Shown here: piece after piece, positions 45,647 to 55,256 of the stretch
Layout of the letters: each line of letters starts with the position of its first letter
Numbering within the stretch: the stretch's first letter is position 1
DNA from: Paraphaeosphaeria minitans
Lineage: Eukaryota; Ascomycota; Dothideomycetes; Pleosporales; Didymosphaeriaceae
Assembly: GCA_015832175.1 (NCBI GenBank)
Contig: WJXW01000008.1
Coordinates: 1,426,001 to 1,490,000 of the forward strand
Length of the DNA: 64,000 bases
Reading direction: 5' to 3'
Translations under genes and position numbers: made by a program
Notes under the pieces: generated by a model
The model's database searches: none
What the model was told of the DNA's origin: nothing
Seen by the model: only the letters and a program-made list of their open reading frames with translations

Positions 45647-46517
45647 CTATTCGTGTGCGGCAGGAACGGGTACTGGCTGAGCATCGATGTCATCGACGGG
45701 CTGGCCTGTCAGATCCGTGAGGTCTTCGCCAGTGGGCTCCGGGGGCGGGGGCGGGCCTTCGAAGAGACGGATCCACCAAGCGGGAGGGTCCAGCGGGCTG
45801 TGGTCGTTGTGCAACGGCGGGTATACGTCGTTGAAAAAGTACCAGACTGTATCACATTAGCAGGAGATTGCAGCGAAGTATGAAGATGACGTACTGTGGC
45901 CAACGACAATTCCGCAAATCTCGTCCTTGGGTATCGTTCCGTGCATGATGAGCGAGAAGCACATAAGAACCCACGGAAGATACGGCGCCTTGAATATAAA
46001 TATGCCCAGGAAGCTGAGTTGTGTATCAGGGTTCTTGCGGCTCCAAATGTAGACAAGTGTGCTGGAAAGAGCGGACCCAAGGAAAGCCATGGAGAACACC
46101 GGAGCCATACATAGAAGCAGCGTGGATGCGAAGGCAAGGAGCCATGAAAATCGGGCTGGCGACCGACCCGACGACTCTTCGAGAAGGCGCGAGTACCGCT
46201 GGAGGAAGAAGATGTGGTAGAGGAGGTCGAGGCTGAAGGGCCCGAAGTAGAAGAATGTGGTGATCAGGCGCCAGTACTGCGCACCATTAGATCGCAAGCA
46301 AGGAGCTATGCATATCGGGCTCACATACCTGACTCCGTATGAAGACAGTGCGGAAGCTGTAGAACAGCTGAAAGGGTGACACGACGTGGCATTGCTCTAG
46401 CAAACTTGCGCTCAAAGCAGCTGTCATCCACCACCGAGTGCACACAGGCATCTCATAGAACCACTGCTCGAGCGGGAACTGGCCGACCATGCCGCCGCCG
46501 GCAAGTGCGTCCGCCAT
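45647..46517 (-). CDS. derlin (Der1-like ERAD protein)
   Basis: ER membrane pseudorhomboid that moves misfolded proteins from the ER for degradation. Three exons, 46517-46329, 46276-45895 and 45846-45647, give 256 aa. The order is a cytosolic start (FPLEQWFYEMPVCTRWW), a first membrane helix and HVVSPFQLFYSFRTVFIRSQ. The conserved YWRLITTFFYFGPFSLDLLY then follows, carrying the derlin WR motif just after the first loop. Four more hydrophobic segments follow, ending with GIVVGHIWYFFNDVYP before a Pro/Glu-rich tail. All joins keep phase. It is divergent from the CenH3 gene, with about 680 bp between start codons. Confidence 0.94.
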
Positions 46518-47195
46518 GGTTGGTGCAGGCGGGATGTCGGAGGTGTTCGGGGAGCGCGAGGTTCCACAGGAGTGAGGGTCGGTAGGAGTGAGGTGGGGAG
46601 GTTAAGTGGAGGACTCCTGCTCTATATCGTAAGCGGCGGGTGAAAGGACAGCTGGCCGAGGGCAAGCAGGTGGACAAAGTAGGCGCGCCCGCAGTACGCA
46701 GTTCGGCAGTCGATGATGATTACGTAGCAAGTCGAGGTGGTTGCGGCGAGATGATCTTATCAGTTCCGATCTGATCTGTTGCCGCTGCTGTAGATCCGAG
46801 AAGTCCCCGAGAAGTCCCCCGTTACCTGTCCCGTGATTTCTCCGGGTCATGTCACGTGATGTTTTCCTGGCTTGTCCCGTGACTTGTCCCAGCCACACCA
46901 CCTCGACCAGCCCCCTCGTTCCTCGAGTCCTTCAACGCCGCCGCAGGAATGCGAAACAATGCGCAGCTCCCACCAAACGACTCGCTCCAGCTCCATTATT
47001 CCTGACGTCTCCGGACTGTATCTCTCAAAGCGCCCATCTGCCATCGCTTGCGCGACGTTCACGAAAATTGACGCGACTTCCTCACATCGTACAACAAGCG
47101 CGTTCCCCAGCAACCGGCACGTGCGCCTCCATCTCCACCGTTTGCCGCGGCCTCGAAATTGAAACCTACTGGTCGAATCTGTCGAGTACCACGCA
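46518..47195. promoter_or_regulatory. divergent promoter region, derlin / CenH3
   Basis: About 680 bp between the two start codons. Frames here (up to 88 codons) have no domain. The stretch includes an octamer palindrome TCACGTGA at 46852-46859. It is followed by the short repeated words cccgtgac and tgtccc. Confidence 0.45.
46852..46859. promoter_or_regulatory. TCACGTGA palindrome (E-box / CDEI-like)
   Basis: Perfect 8-bp palindrome with a CACGTG core, the recognition sequence of bHLH factors such as Cbf1. It lies 337 bp upstream of the CenH3 start codon. One such octamer can occur by chance, so function is speculative. Confidence 0.35.
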
Positions 47196-47781
47196 ATGCC
47201 TCCGAAAGGTCAGATTAGGAAGAATACGGCGCGGCCGTCGCGCCCCATTGGCAGTTCGCAGGGAAGCGCACGCAAGAAGAGCACAGCACACAAGACTGCG
47301 ACTCCGAGAAGGTCATCTGGTGGCGCGCGCAGTACGCATTGTAGTCGCATCGTTTGCGCATAGCATGCTGACTGGGCTGCAGTTGGCGACCCTGGCCCCG
47401 CGCCTAAGGGAAAGCGACGGTACAAACCTGGAACCGTCGCGCTCAAGGAGATCCGCAAGTACCAGAAGTCAACCGAGCTCCTTTTGATGAAAGCGCCCTT
47501 TCAGCGATTGGTCCGTATCCTACTGCTCGTACCATGCGGCGCACATCTCTAATGAGTTTGTCAAGGTTCGGGAAATTTGCCAGAACGTCACCACCGAAGA
47601 CGGCCCCAACAGATGGCAGAGCCAGGCAGTCGCAGCTCTGCAAGAAGCCACCGAAGCTTTCCTCGTCAGCCTCTTCCATGACGCAAATCTGTGTGCCATC
47701 CACGCCAAGCGCGTCACAATACAGCAGAAGGACATCCAGCTCGCGAGACGATTGCGCGCCGCTTGGGGTATTCCCGTCTGA
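47196..47781 (+). CDS. CSE4: centromeric histone H3 variant CenH3 (CSE4/CENP-A)
   Basis: Histone H3 variant that marks centromeric nucleosomes. Three exons, 47196-47331, 47383-47510 and 47566-47781, give 159 aa. The N-terminal tail keeps some H3 flavour ([20 protein letters not shown]) but is diverged. The fold begins with [20 protein letters not shown] and [15 protein letters not shown]. The central part has [20 protein letters not shown], with Trp and Phe where canonical H3 has Phe and Tyr. An insertion in loop 1 (TTEDGPN) is typical of CenH3. The end, [20 protein letters not shown], is nearly invariant in H3-family proteins. The final RAAWGIPV is longer than usual. These features point to CenH3 rather than canonical H3. 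Confidence 0.92.
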
Positions 47782-48390
47782 GAGACAGGCTTGGTTTTGC
47801 GTCCACGCACATCTTGGTCTACATTTTGGATGGGTGGGAAAAGAATATTGGAAATTCCTGCAAGTGACTTGTGGTTGCACCGTGAAAGCCATTGGTGGCA
47901 TGAGGGAGACTACAGAGAGGAGCTCTGTCGGCGTTCAGCGGCGCAAACTTGGTGTCGAGGGCGACATGTTGTGTTTTATCGGGGCTGTTATACCCATCAG
48001 AGGTTTGGATTCCTATGCTGCCAACCGACTAGTAATCAAAGACATTTTCAAATCCCGAGTCCGCCAAAGCATGCCAAATGGTCACTTTGCAATCACAAAA
48101 CATGCATTGGATGAAGAGTGGAATGAGGAACGAGGAATGGCTCGTTGAATCTATGGACAAACCCTCCCGTTGAACTCGATCGTATGTAGCGTTTCCCAGA
48201 CGCGCACAGCCAGTACACTATGTCCGATGGTCCTTCGCTCATTCCTTGCCGTTAGCTCCTTCGCGTCCATACCCTATCGTCCTCAAGATACCACCTATAC
48301 GCACAATCACCGCCTTTCCCTTTGTCTGCCACTAAATTACAGGTAATACGTACCCCAGATCATGCCTCACCCATGACCCATTCAACCTCA
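47782..48390. other. intergenic, no gene recognised
   Basis: About 600 bp between CenH3 and the secreted-protein cluster. Plus-strand frames here are shifted read-throughs of CenH3 sequence. Confidence 0.35.
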
Positions 48391-48648
48391 TCAGTGCTTG
48401 CAGTCACTCCCAACAACGCCGGTCCGGAGCCAGCAGCAGTACGAAAACTTGGTCAACTTCTCCGAGATGCTGTGCGCCACGCAGTCCTTCTTGTCCTCGT
48501 CGTACTGTCCGTGCACGTGCGCCAAGCAGCAGTACTCCGTCTGCTCCCGGTCGTTCACGCCGTGCACGAGGCACTTGCAAGCTGAGGTGGCGGAGGCGAA
48601 CAGTAAGATGAGAGTGGTGAGAAGGAGGGCGAGGAGGTGGAACTGCAT
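48391..48648 (-). CDS. small secreted cysteine-rich protein, family member A
   Basis: Unrecognised secreted protein of 85 aa, single exon. The signal peptide, about residues 1-23, is strongly hydrophobic (LLALLLTTLILLFASA). The mature part has eight cysteines in 62 residues at 24, 26, 40, 41, 56, 71, 72 and 83, including two Cys-Cys pairs, as in small disulphide-bonded effectors. The block DCVAHSISEKLTKFSYCC is shared with member C (YCVAHSISEGLRYFYLCC) and, less closely, with members B and D. This supports one family in a cluster. A 13-bp satellite sits directly upstream of the ATG. It ends early (SDCKH) compared with siblings, which carry SDCxCxxxC. The role is unknown; effector-like is an inference from size, secretion and cysteines. 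Confidence 0.7.
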   Translation of the reverse strand: MQFHLLALLLTTLILLFASATSACKCLVHGVNDREQTEYCCLAHVHGQYDEDKKDCVAHSISEKLTKFSYCCWLRTGVVGSDCKH

Positions 48649-48649
48649 G

Positions 48650-48823
48650 TTGTACTTGGATATTGCACTTGGATGTTGTACTTGGATGTTGTACTTGGAT
48701 GTTGTACTTGGATGTTGTACTTGGATGTTGTACTTGGATGTTGTACTTGGATGTTGTACTTGGATGTTGTACTTGGATGTTGTACTTGGATGTTGTACTT
48801 GGATGTTGTACTTCGATGATATT
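48650..48823. repeat. 13-bp satellite at the 5' end of secreted-protein gene A
   Basis: About thirteen nearly perfect copies of a 13-bp unit (plus-strand form tgttgtacttgga). It begins a few bases from the start codon of member A, on its upstream side, so it occupies the leader or core promoter. Outermost copies carry single changes (attgcacttgga, ttcgatga). Open frames over it are products of the repeat. Confidence 0.95.
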
Positions 48824-49111
48824 GGGATTTCAAAAGATATGTGAGAAGTGTTCGAGAGATGGTTGAGGGAGGAAGAGGGAACAAGTGGTGGGTGAGACTA
48901 TTGACTGTTACGGTGCCTTCCGTTTGTCGTGCACGGAGCTGGCAGGAGCGCACAGATATCGATTCTCCTCAAGCCCAGCTCATTTTCCCCGTTTGTGCAA
49001 GATCAGTCCGCTTCCGAGTATTCGCTCGGTCGATCATACCGCCATGCCGTTAGCTATCTCGCAAATTAGCATTCATTCGATTGCCACGTCCTTGATAGCA
49101 CAAACATACCT
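48824..49111. other. spacer in the secreted-protein cluster
   Basis: About 290 bp between members A and B. It contains no recognised element apart from a purine-rich stretch next to the satellite. Confidence 0.3.
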
Positions 49112-49380
49112 TCAGCACTCCATGGGGCAACAACAATCGCTCCCGGCTTTGGCGCGTTTGCAGCACTTGGAGAAGCCTGAAAGCTCGTTGTGAATGTTTT
49201 CGGCGATGCAGTCGGCTTGGTCGTGGTAGGGCTGGCCGTTGACCAACTGGCAGCAGCGCTAGGTCAGCTCAGGATCGAGTTTGCCGGGGCTGTTCTCGAA
49301 GCATTTGCACGCTGCAATTAAGAATATGTAGAGAAGACAGTTGAAGAGAATATGGAGGATGCGTGGAAGTACATTTTGCT
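49112..49380 (-). pseudogene. small secreted cysteine-rich protein, member B, broken
   Basis: Minus-strand sequence reading a hydrophobic leader (LLYIFLIAACKCF), then Pro/Gly-rich residues and an in-frame TAG at 49259-49261. After the stop it reads RCCQLVNGQPYHDQADCIAE, NIHNELSGFSKCCKR and AGSDCCCPMEC. The order CxC, CC, DC, CC, SDCxCxxxC is the full cysteine pattern of this family. The only nearby ATG (about 49373) is in a different frame from the leader unless an unproven 60-bp intron is assumed. The TAG could derive from CAG by one CpA to TpA change. Confidence 0.65.
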
Positions 49381-50300
49381 TGAAATCGCGGTGTTGTCAG
49401 TATTCCCTAAACTAGAGCTTCGAGGTGAAATCAAAGATTGGGTGAGCGAGGTAGATTTGCAGTACGCTAAAATTTGCATAGCCATGTGATTTTTCAAATG
49501 TCCCGCGCCTTGGGCATGTCTGCAGCTATGACCGTCATATCCCCGCGCTCACCTACTCATCAGTTTGGAGCCGTTTGTCCAGATTCCATGCCATATCCTT
49601 GTGCTCCCAAATTCCCATGTTAGTTCATTGATGCCGTTTACCCAATTCCATGCTGTGGCCAACAATCAACCACTCCGTCCGTCCGTCGTACCGCAGTTCT
49701 TACGCTTCTGCCATGTCATAGATTAGCATGGACGTCTCTGGCCCGTCACTCGCAGCTTGACGTAACCTCCAATGGTTTGAATGCACGGCACGTTTCAATC
49801 GATAATCTACCCGTACCAGTCGGCGATGCAGCCATAACGCTTAAACGGACCGAAGACGGCCTTGACCTCATCGCAACACTTCCGAGTAACTTGCCAGTCG
49901 ATCGCATTGATAGTCTCTGTTCTGGCAGTTGAAACCCGTATTTTCGGAGAGGAGGGTGGCGATCGCTGTTGGGCCGCTGGACACGATACCGAGATACGAG
50001 CGTGGGGAAGGCAGATTTTATATATATCTGATGTACCTTCTGATTGGGCTCATGGGTTGAGTCACAACCCCTGAGCCCTTGAGCTTGAGCGAGAACTGCC
50101 AACACTTCGGCCATGATCACTAGAATTGGCCCTTTAATCATTTGGCACGATCTCCTTCCTGCTCAGTATCTCCATTGGATGTGTTGCCCACCTAATCCCA
50201 GAACCAAGGCCCCGGTAATAGATGATCCACACTTTGGCATCTGTAATCTGCTTTAGCAAATTTACACGCCGTCGTAACCTCATCCAGATGTCTGACATAA
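49381..50300. other. spacer; possible further family remnant
   Basis: About 920 bp. On the minus strand at 49807-49920 a short frame ends in RKCCDEVKAVFGPFKRYGCI followed by ADWYG and a stop. It has a Cys-Cys pair and a later Cys, so it may be a fragment of a related secreted protein. The similarity is too weak to call. The rest is featureless. Confidence 0.3.
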
Positions 50301-50492
50301 TTAGGCCTCACCGGCTTCATCGCAATCAAAGGAGCAGTAGCAGTCGCTCTTCGCACCCACGTTGTGACAGCATAAATAAAAGTAACGCAGCCCCTCGGAG
50401 ATGCTGTGCGCTACACAGTACTGCCTTTCCTGCTTGCAGGCGAGAGTGGTGGAAACGAGGACAAAAAAGGTGAAGACAGTCGTGTAGCGCAT
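50301..50492 (-). CDS. small secreted cysteine-rich protein, member C
   Basis: Unrecognised secreted protein of 63 aa, single exon. The signal peptide (MRYTTVFTFFVLVSTTLA) is followed directly by a mature part with seven cysteines at 19, 26, 41, 42, 51, 53 and 57. It carries the family block CVAHSISEGLRYFYLCC and the terminal block KSDCYCSFDC. Compared with member A it lacks the segment containing the first Cys-Cys pair. It could be a natural short form or a small in-frame deletion. It has the same orientation as A and B. Function unknown. Confidence 0.65.
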   Translation of the reverse strand: MRYTTVFTFFVLVSTTLACKQERQYCVAHSISEGLRYFYLCCHNVGAKSDCYCSFDCDEAGEA

Positions 50493-51190
50493 ATTGTAGG
50501 TTGCAAATTTTTGGGTGAGGCTTCACTTGCTTGGAGAATTGCCTTCAGTAGAGTGCAAGACCAAGAGAGTAAGTGATAAAGGGATTGAAAGGGAATGTAG
50601 TGGAGACGGAGTCTATATACTTTCTTTCACCTCGCTGGTCTTCGGTTGGGCGAACACGATTGAACGAGGATCGGTTGCTGCGATTTTTGTTCTAGTGGCA
50701 CATAACTGAAACGCCTTGCAATCAAAATTGTTCACGTGTAGGGCTAGTGAGATAATAGTGTAGGCAAAAAGCGGGCTAGACAATGGGGACGGTGCTTGTT
50801 TGTACTTCGACGGGAATTGAGTAAGCTTCTTGCTTTCTGTAGTTGGCTCTCAGCTAACGTGTGAGAAACTTGGGTTGACACGTCCAGCGAACAATAACTA
50901 TTGAAGTGAGCGAGTTCAACGTGGTCTCTCTAGGCTTTGACAACAGTCTGGAACTGACGGAACTGTCGTGACTCGACGTCGCTCTCGTGGTCCGAATCAG
51001 CCATGCGATCCCATGTTTTGCTACACAAGAAGTCGTGGGAGCCTGACATTGGCCTAAGTTGTTAGCTATCGAGTATGGTCACGCAGGTTCTAGACAGCAC
51101 ACACTGCCTCGTGCATTACATATTGTTCAATATCCGGCAAGGCCTGTGTAGTTCCACTGTTACTCACAATCCATAATCACTTGAATCTCA
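50493..51190. other. spacer in the secreted-protein cluster
   Basis: About 700 bp between the divergent members C and D; it should contain both promoters. A 64-codon plus-strand frame at 50515-50709 has no domain. Confidence 0.35.
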
Positions 51191-51757
51191 ATGCTCTTCT
51201 TCAGGTTTATCTTCCTGGTAAGTACCAGCGCCGCTTGTAAATGTTTCCACAAAACCACAACAACCAGCCCCAGGAGGGACGCAACTGAGGCCGCCTGCTA
51301 CGAGGCCGGGGGCAAGATGAGGTATTACTCTGGCGGTGGATTCGACTGCAATGCGCATACCATGTCGAATAAACTACGTAAATTCTCGATTTGGTGTAGT
51401 GTGTATGGAAGTTGTTCGGACTGCCATTGTCCCCACGGATGCAGCAATATGTGTCCGAAAGATGGTACCATGTTTGGAGACGATGTTCGCAATGGAATGG
51501 AGGACGATGATGGTGACGTCTGGGTCACCGATAACGGTGAAAATACCGGGAGTGGAGATGCTGGCAAGGAAAGCAAGTTATGGACGGTTGCCTGGATTAG
51601 TCTCGCAGCGGCTGACATAATGAATAGCGAGAACGCTTCCGATTGTTGCAGGATAAACCACAGCCTCTCCTGTTATGCGGCACATCTGTTTAGGTTGGCT
51701 GCGAATCAACAACATGGCTGTAGCAGGCACGAGTGGATGTCGTTCGTGGTGACGTAA
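51191..51757 (+). CDS. small secreted cysteine-rich protein, member D, with extended tail
   Basis: 188-codon frame on the opposite strand from its relatives. The signal peptide is LFFRFIFLVSTSAA, and the mature start CKCF matches member B. The family blocks follow: DCNAHTMSNKLRKFSIWC and CSDCHCPHGCSNMC, ending near residue 90. Cysteines lie at 16, 18, 36, 53, 69, 75, 78, 80, 84 and 88. The second Cys of each Cys-Cys pair is replaced. The remaining about 100 residues are acidic at first (EDDDGDVWVTDNGE) and have no counterpart in siblings. They may be acquired sequence, read-through after a lost stop, or partly intron. The N-terminal half is well supported as a family member; the tail is uncertain. 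Confidence 0.55.
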   Translation: MLFFRFIFLVSTSAACKCFHKTTTTSPRRDATEAACYEAGGKMRYYSGGGFDCNAHTMSNKLRKFSIWCSVYGSCSDCHCPHGCSNMCPKDGTMFGDDVRNGMEDDDGDVWVTDNGENTGSGDAGKESKLWTVAWISLAAADIMNSENASDCCRINHSLSCYAAHLFRLAANQQHGCSRHEWMSFVVT

Positions 51758-52517
51758 GCGCACATGGGCACGTCCAGCCATGGAGCGTTTCCAAATATCT
51801 AGCTTATTGCAATCACAACCTGTCACTTCATGAAATGCCAATGCAAACAACAAATTGATGTCCGGGATTTGGATGAGGATAGAGTCGGGAGAGATCCTCG
51901 AGCTGAGCGCATAAGAAACTAGCGGTGGAAATAAGCTCCAAGCGAAAAGTGGGGCTCGAACGGGACTCAGTCGACCGTCCAGCAACTGCACACAAGAACT
52001 CTCATTCCATGCTTCCTCAAAGCTATCGAGCACACATGTCTGCCCTGGAAAATGAGCAACATGAAATGCTTACCACAACAAACTTCAAAAACGAATAATG
52101 CATCTTCGCAGGCTATTCGAATACGCATCGTGAAAACATCGTACGAGCCTTGATGCTTCCCAGTTTCACGGTGTCACACCGATGAGATCCCAACCGAGAT
52201 GGCGGGGCGTATCTTCCCAGGAATTTTCATCTCGGCGAATGTACAGTGCGGCGAACAATCGTCGAGGGAAAAACCCAAGAATACGTTCATGCGGTCCGAT
52301 TCGCTGAATCCGCCCGGCTGAAAGGTCTTTGATTGTTTTACCGGTATGGCGAGAACAGCCCTAAATACAGGGGACTGTACGTCGTGCATTGTCACACTAT
52401 GGAAGGATTGGTACCAAAGAAGCTGAGAACCTTCTGAAATGCATAAGAAGAGCGATTTCGCTACGCGTGAGGTCGCTGTGAGCCTGTAGTCGTCAAACTT
52501 CCTTGGGCTGTGTTGTA
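51758..52517. other. intergenic, no gene recognised
   Basis: About 760 bp between the secreted-protein cluster and the GMC gene. Minus-strand frames (139-151 codons) have no domain. Confidence 0.35.
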
Positions 52518-54497
52518 ATGGCTCACATTTTGTCATTTGTGTCCAGCCTCGCGTATTTTGCATTACTCGGTCTATCTTCTGCGGATCCACCATATGTCAA
52601 CAACAGGACTTACGAGTACATCGTTGTTGGTTCTGGCCCTGGAGGTGGACCACTTGCGGCGAATCTCGCAAGAGCGGGACACTCCGTACTTCTCTTTGAA
52701 GCTGGAGACGATCAGACCGAAAATCTCAATGTCTCGCAATGGGTAAACTTCAATGCTGCCGGAAACGATCCTGCGACGAGATGGGATTTCTTCGCAAGCA
52801 CTCGGACGATGTAGCGCGAGAAGCCCGGTATCTCCACCGCACTTGGAGAAAGACTGATGGCAGCTTCTATGTCGGTATTTATCCTCAACAGGTGCAAAGC
52901 CACTCGGAATATACTATCCTCGCGCCGGAACACTAGGAGGCTGCGCAATTCACAATGGATGCTTGACAATGGCGAGTAAACCTTTTCTCTGCCCAATCTA
53001 GCCACTGACACGCACGATGTAGAACCCTGATGACGTGGACTGGAATAAAATTGCTGAGACGACTGGAGATGAGTCATGGTCAGCCGCAAACATGCGCAAA
53101 TACCTCGTGAGGCTCGAAAAGGCACATTACAACAGCAGTCATGTTCATGGACACGATGGCTGGCTTGACACTACTATGCTTGACTCCGGCTATGCAGGGT
53201 TCCAGGACGCGAGAGAGCTGACTACCCTCGCCGCCCTAGCTGCAGGCTACAAGACATCTGATACCACCAGTCTTCTCACCCGGGATATGAATGGCAACCA
53301 AACCAATCGTGACAACCTAATTGGGCCCTTCGGAGGCGTCAGTCACATCAATCCGAACGGTCGTCGCTCTTCCCCAGGATACTACGTCCGCGACACCGTA
53401 GCCGAGAACAAGTACCCATTGACTCTCTCCCTCGACACACTCGCCACTAAAATCATCTTTAAGAGCTCCGGAACCGCTCCGAGGAAGAAGGCCGCAGGTA
53501 TCGAGTATATCCAGGGCAAGTCTCTTTACTCCGCCGATCCTCGCTCCAATGCGAGTGTCACCGGCAAACCCGGCAAGGTCTACGCCTCTCGCGAAGTCAT
53601 CATCTCAGGTGGTGCTTTCAACACGCCGCAATTGCTCCTCCTATCCGGGATCGGGCCCCGCAAGCAGCTAGAGAAGTTCAAAATCCCCGTCATCGCCGAC
53701 CTCCCCGGCGTGGGACAACAGGTCGCCGACAACTATGAAGCCGGCATCCTGTCCCTGGCGAGACGCGAAGTCAACGTCGGCCAGAACATCTTCCCCAACT
53801 TCTTCAAGAGCAGCGTCGGAAAGATCCGCGACATATACATGTGGTGCGGGAACTTCGCCTTCGAGGGCTTCTGGCCAGGGTTTCCCAACATTCCCGAAAA
53901 GAATTTCACGGGGGATTACGGACCACGCGAGTACGAGTGTGCGCTCGTGCATATGAATCCCAGGAGCCAGGCTGGCACCATCGAGCTGCAATCGACGAAC
54001 CCACGGGACGTACCTGCTATCAACCTCAACTTCTTCAAGGATGGTGCTGATGAGGATTTGACTGCTATACATGAGGGCGTGGAATTGGTGAGGTCGTGGC
54101 TGTCAAAGGTGAATGCTTCTGAGGCAAACTCTCTCGCTCCTTTCGAAGAGATGCATCCATGTGAAGGTACCATTGGAAAGCAGAATTGCACTGCAGCTGC
54201 GCAGAAAACGTACATCAAAGAGCAAGCATACAGTCATCATGCATCCAGTAGCGCTCGCATTGGTGCAGACGATGATCGCTATGCCGTTTTAGACAGCGAC
54301 TTCAAAGTGAGAAAGGTGGCTGGACTGAGGATTGTGGATGCGAGTTCATTCCCGAAGGTGCCTGGTGGTAAGTGTCTTCTGCATTAGCGATGTAACACCG
54401 AAAGCTGACCCAAGTAGGCTTCCCAGTACTCCCGACCATGATGATCAGTGAGAAGGCTACTGAGGTTATCTTGCAAGGCTTGGCCGACGAAGAGTAG
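52518..54497 (+). pseudogene. GMC oxidoreductase with two frameshifts
   Basis: Secreted FAD-dependent oxidoreductase of the glucose-methanol-choline family, broken near its start. A signal peptide begins at the ATG at 52518 (HILSFVSSLAYFALLG). The FAD-binding YIVVGSGPGGGPLAANLARA and LLFEAGDD follow. After RWDFF (about 52793) one base is missing before KHSDDVAREARYLHRTWRK. A second base is missing near 52890 before GAKPLGIYYPRAGTLGGCAI and HNGCLTM. A GC-AG intron (52972-53022) and a GT-AG intron (54368-54417) complete the model. The rest to 54497 is open, with EVIISGGAFNTPQLLLLSGI, the catalytic-region SHHASS, and a final VLPTMMISEK block. In the current sequence only a 90-residue fragment could be made from the first frame. 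Sequencing errors could mimic both losses. Confidence 0.85.
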
Positions 54498-55256
54498 GAG
54501 CAAACTTAGTCTCAAATGTATTAAATGCAGCTAGGGCACGTTGAGAGCGATGGGCTAGTCGAAACCAATGTTCTATAGCGCACTGGAAAACCATGAGGAA
54601 GGTTTCTTTTGACGCAATGAGAGCAGCAAGGGTCATACAACAGGTAGTTCCGAACGACCGCTATGTCCATCAGCAACCTCTTCACAACATCAGTTCCGGC
54701 AGATCTGACCTGACCAAGATTAACTTCCTAAGAAGCGACCTTGTTGTGGACTGTTAAGAAAAATGGCTCTGCTCGGCCGCACTGCCAGCACAGATGCAAA
54801 CAGAGTCATCAAAGAAGTAGCAACGTCCAGTATCATTTGTGTCCGTACAGTTTATCGTACAAGTAGCACTGGGTGAAGTGGGGGCCTGCCTACCTGTAGG
54901 GACCCGCACAAGGACCCACTACTTAGGTCAGCGCTAAGAGGCAGAGACTTCATAAAGCCCTCAGTGCCCCTTTGTACGATAGACCAGACGTAATCAATTG
55001 AACCTACTTCTTAGGGCCTGTTCGGTAGACGTGATCTGGAGGCTTGATCTCATCTCGATTACTAGATCTAGTTAGGCTCACATTAAGATCACGCCGTGTT
55101 CGGTTCGAGCGTGATCTTAACGTCATAAATAGAGGTTTAATCTAGGAGCAATTAACTAGCTAAATTAAACTCTACTAGTGCTAACAGAATCTACGTTTAT
55201 ACTTATTTAAGCGCGAGATTATAAGTTAAACTAAGTATAAGGTTAGGAGGTCTATC
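54498..55256. other. boundary between genes and retrotransposon stack
   Basis: About 760 bp. GC content falls towards the right. The inverted repeat at 55083-55120 lies here, and from about 55120 the sequence is already AT/TA-rich. A gggcctgttcgg word at 55015 resembles ends of some DNA transposons, but no matching far end was found. Confidence 0.4.
55083..55120. repeat. 11-bp perfect inverted repeat with 16-nt loop
   Basis: ttaagatcacg at 55083-55093 is matched exactly by cgtgatcttaa at 55110-55120. The sequence ccgtgttcggttcgag lies between them. It could form a hairpin or be a remnant of a terminal inverted repeat. Confidence 0.75.

Noticed and set aside
48398..48953. ORFs with Leu-Gly-Cys-Cys-Thr-Trp or Tyr-Asn-Ile-Gln repeats on both strands
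   Set aside because: They are translations of the 13-bp satellite, which stays open in all three frames.
49807..50141. Fifth member of the secreted cysteine-rich family
   Set aside because: Only a Cys-Cys pair and one later Cys are seen; no signal peptide in frame and no shared block, so it is not called.
51950..51985. Possible tRNA on the minus strand (GTTCGAGCC box)
   Set aside because: The B-box-like word is present, but the flanking bases do not form a T-stem and no acceptor stem can be folded.
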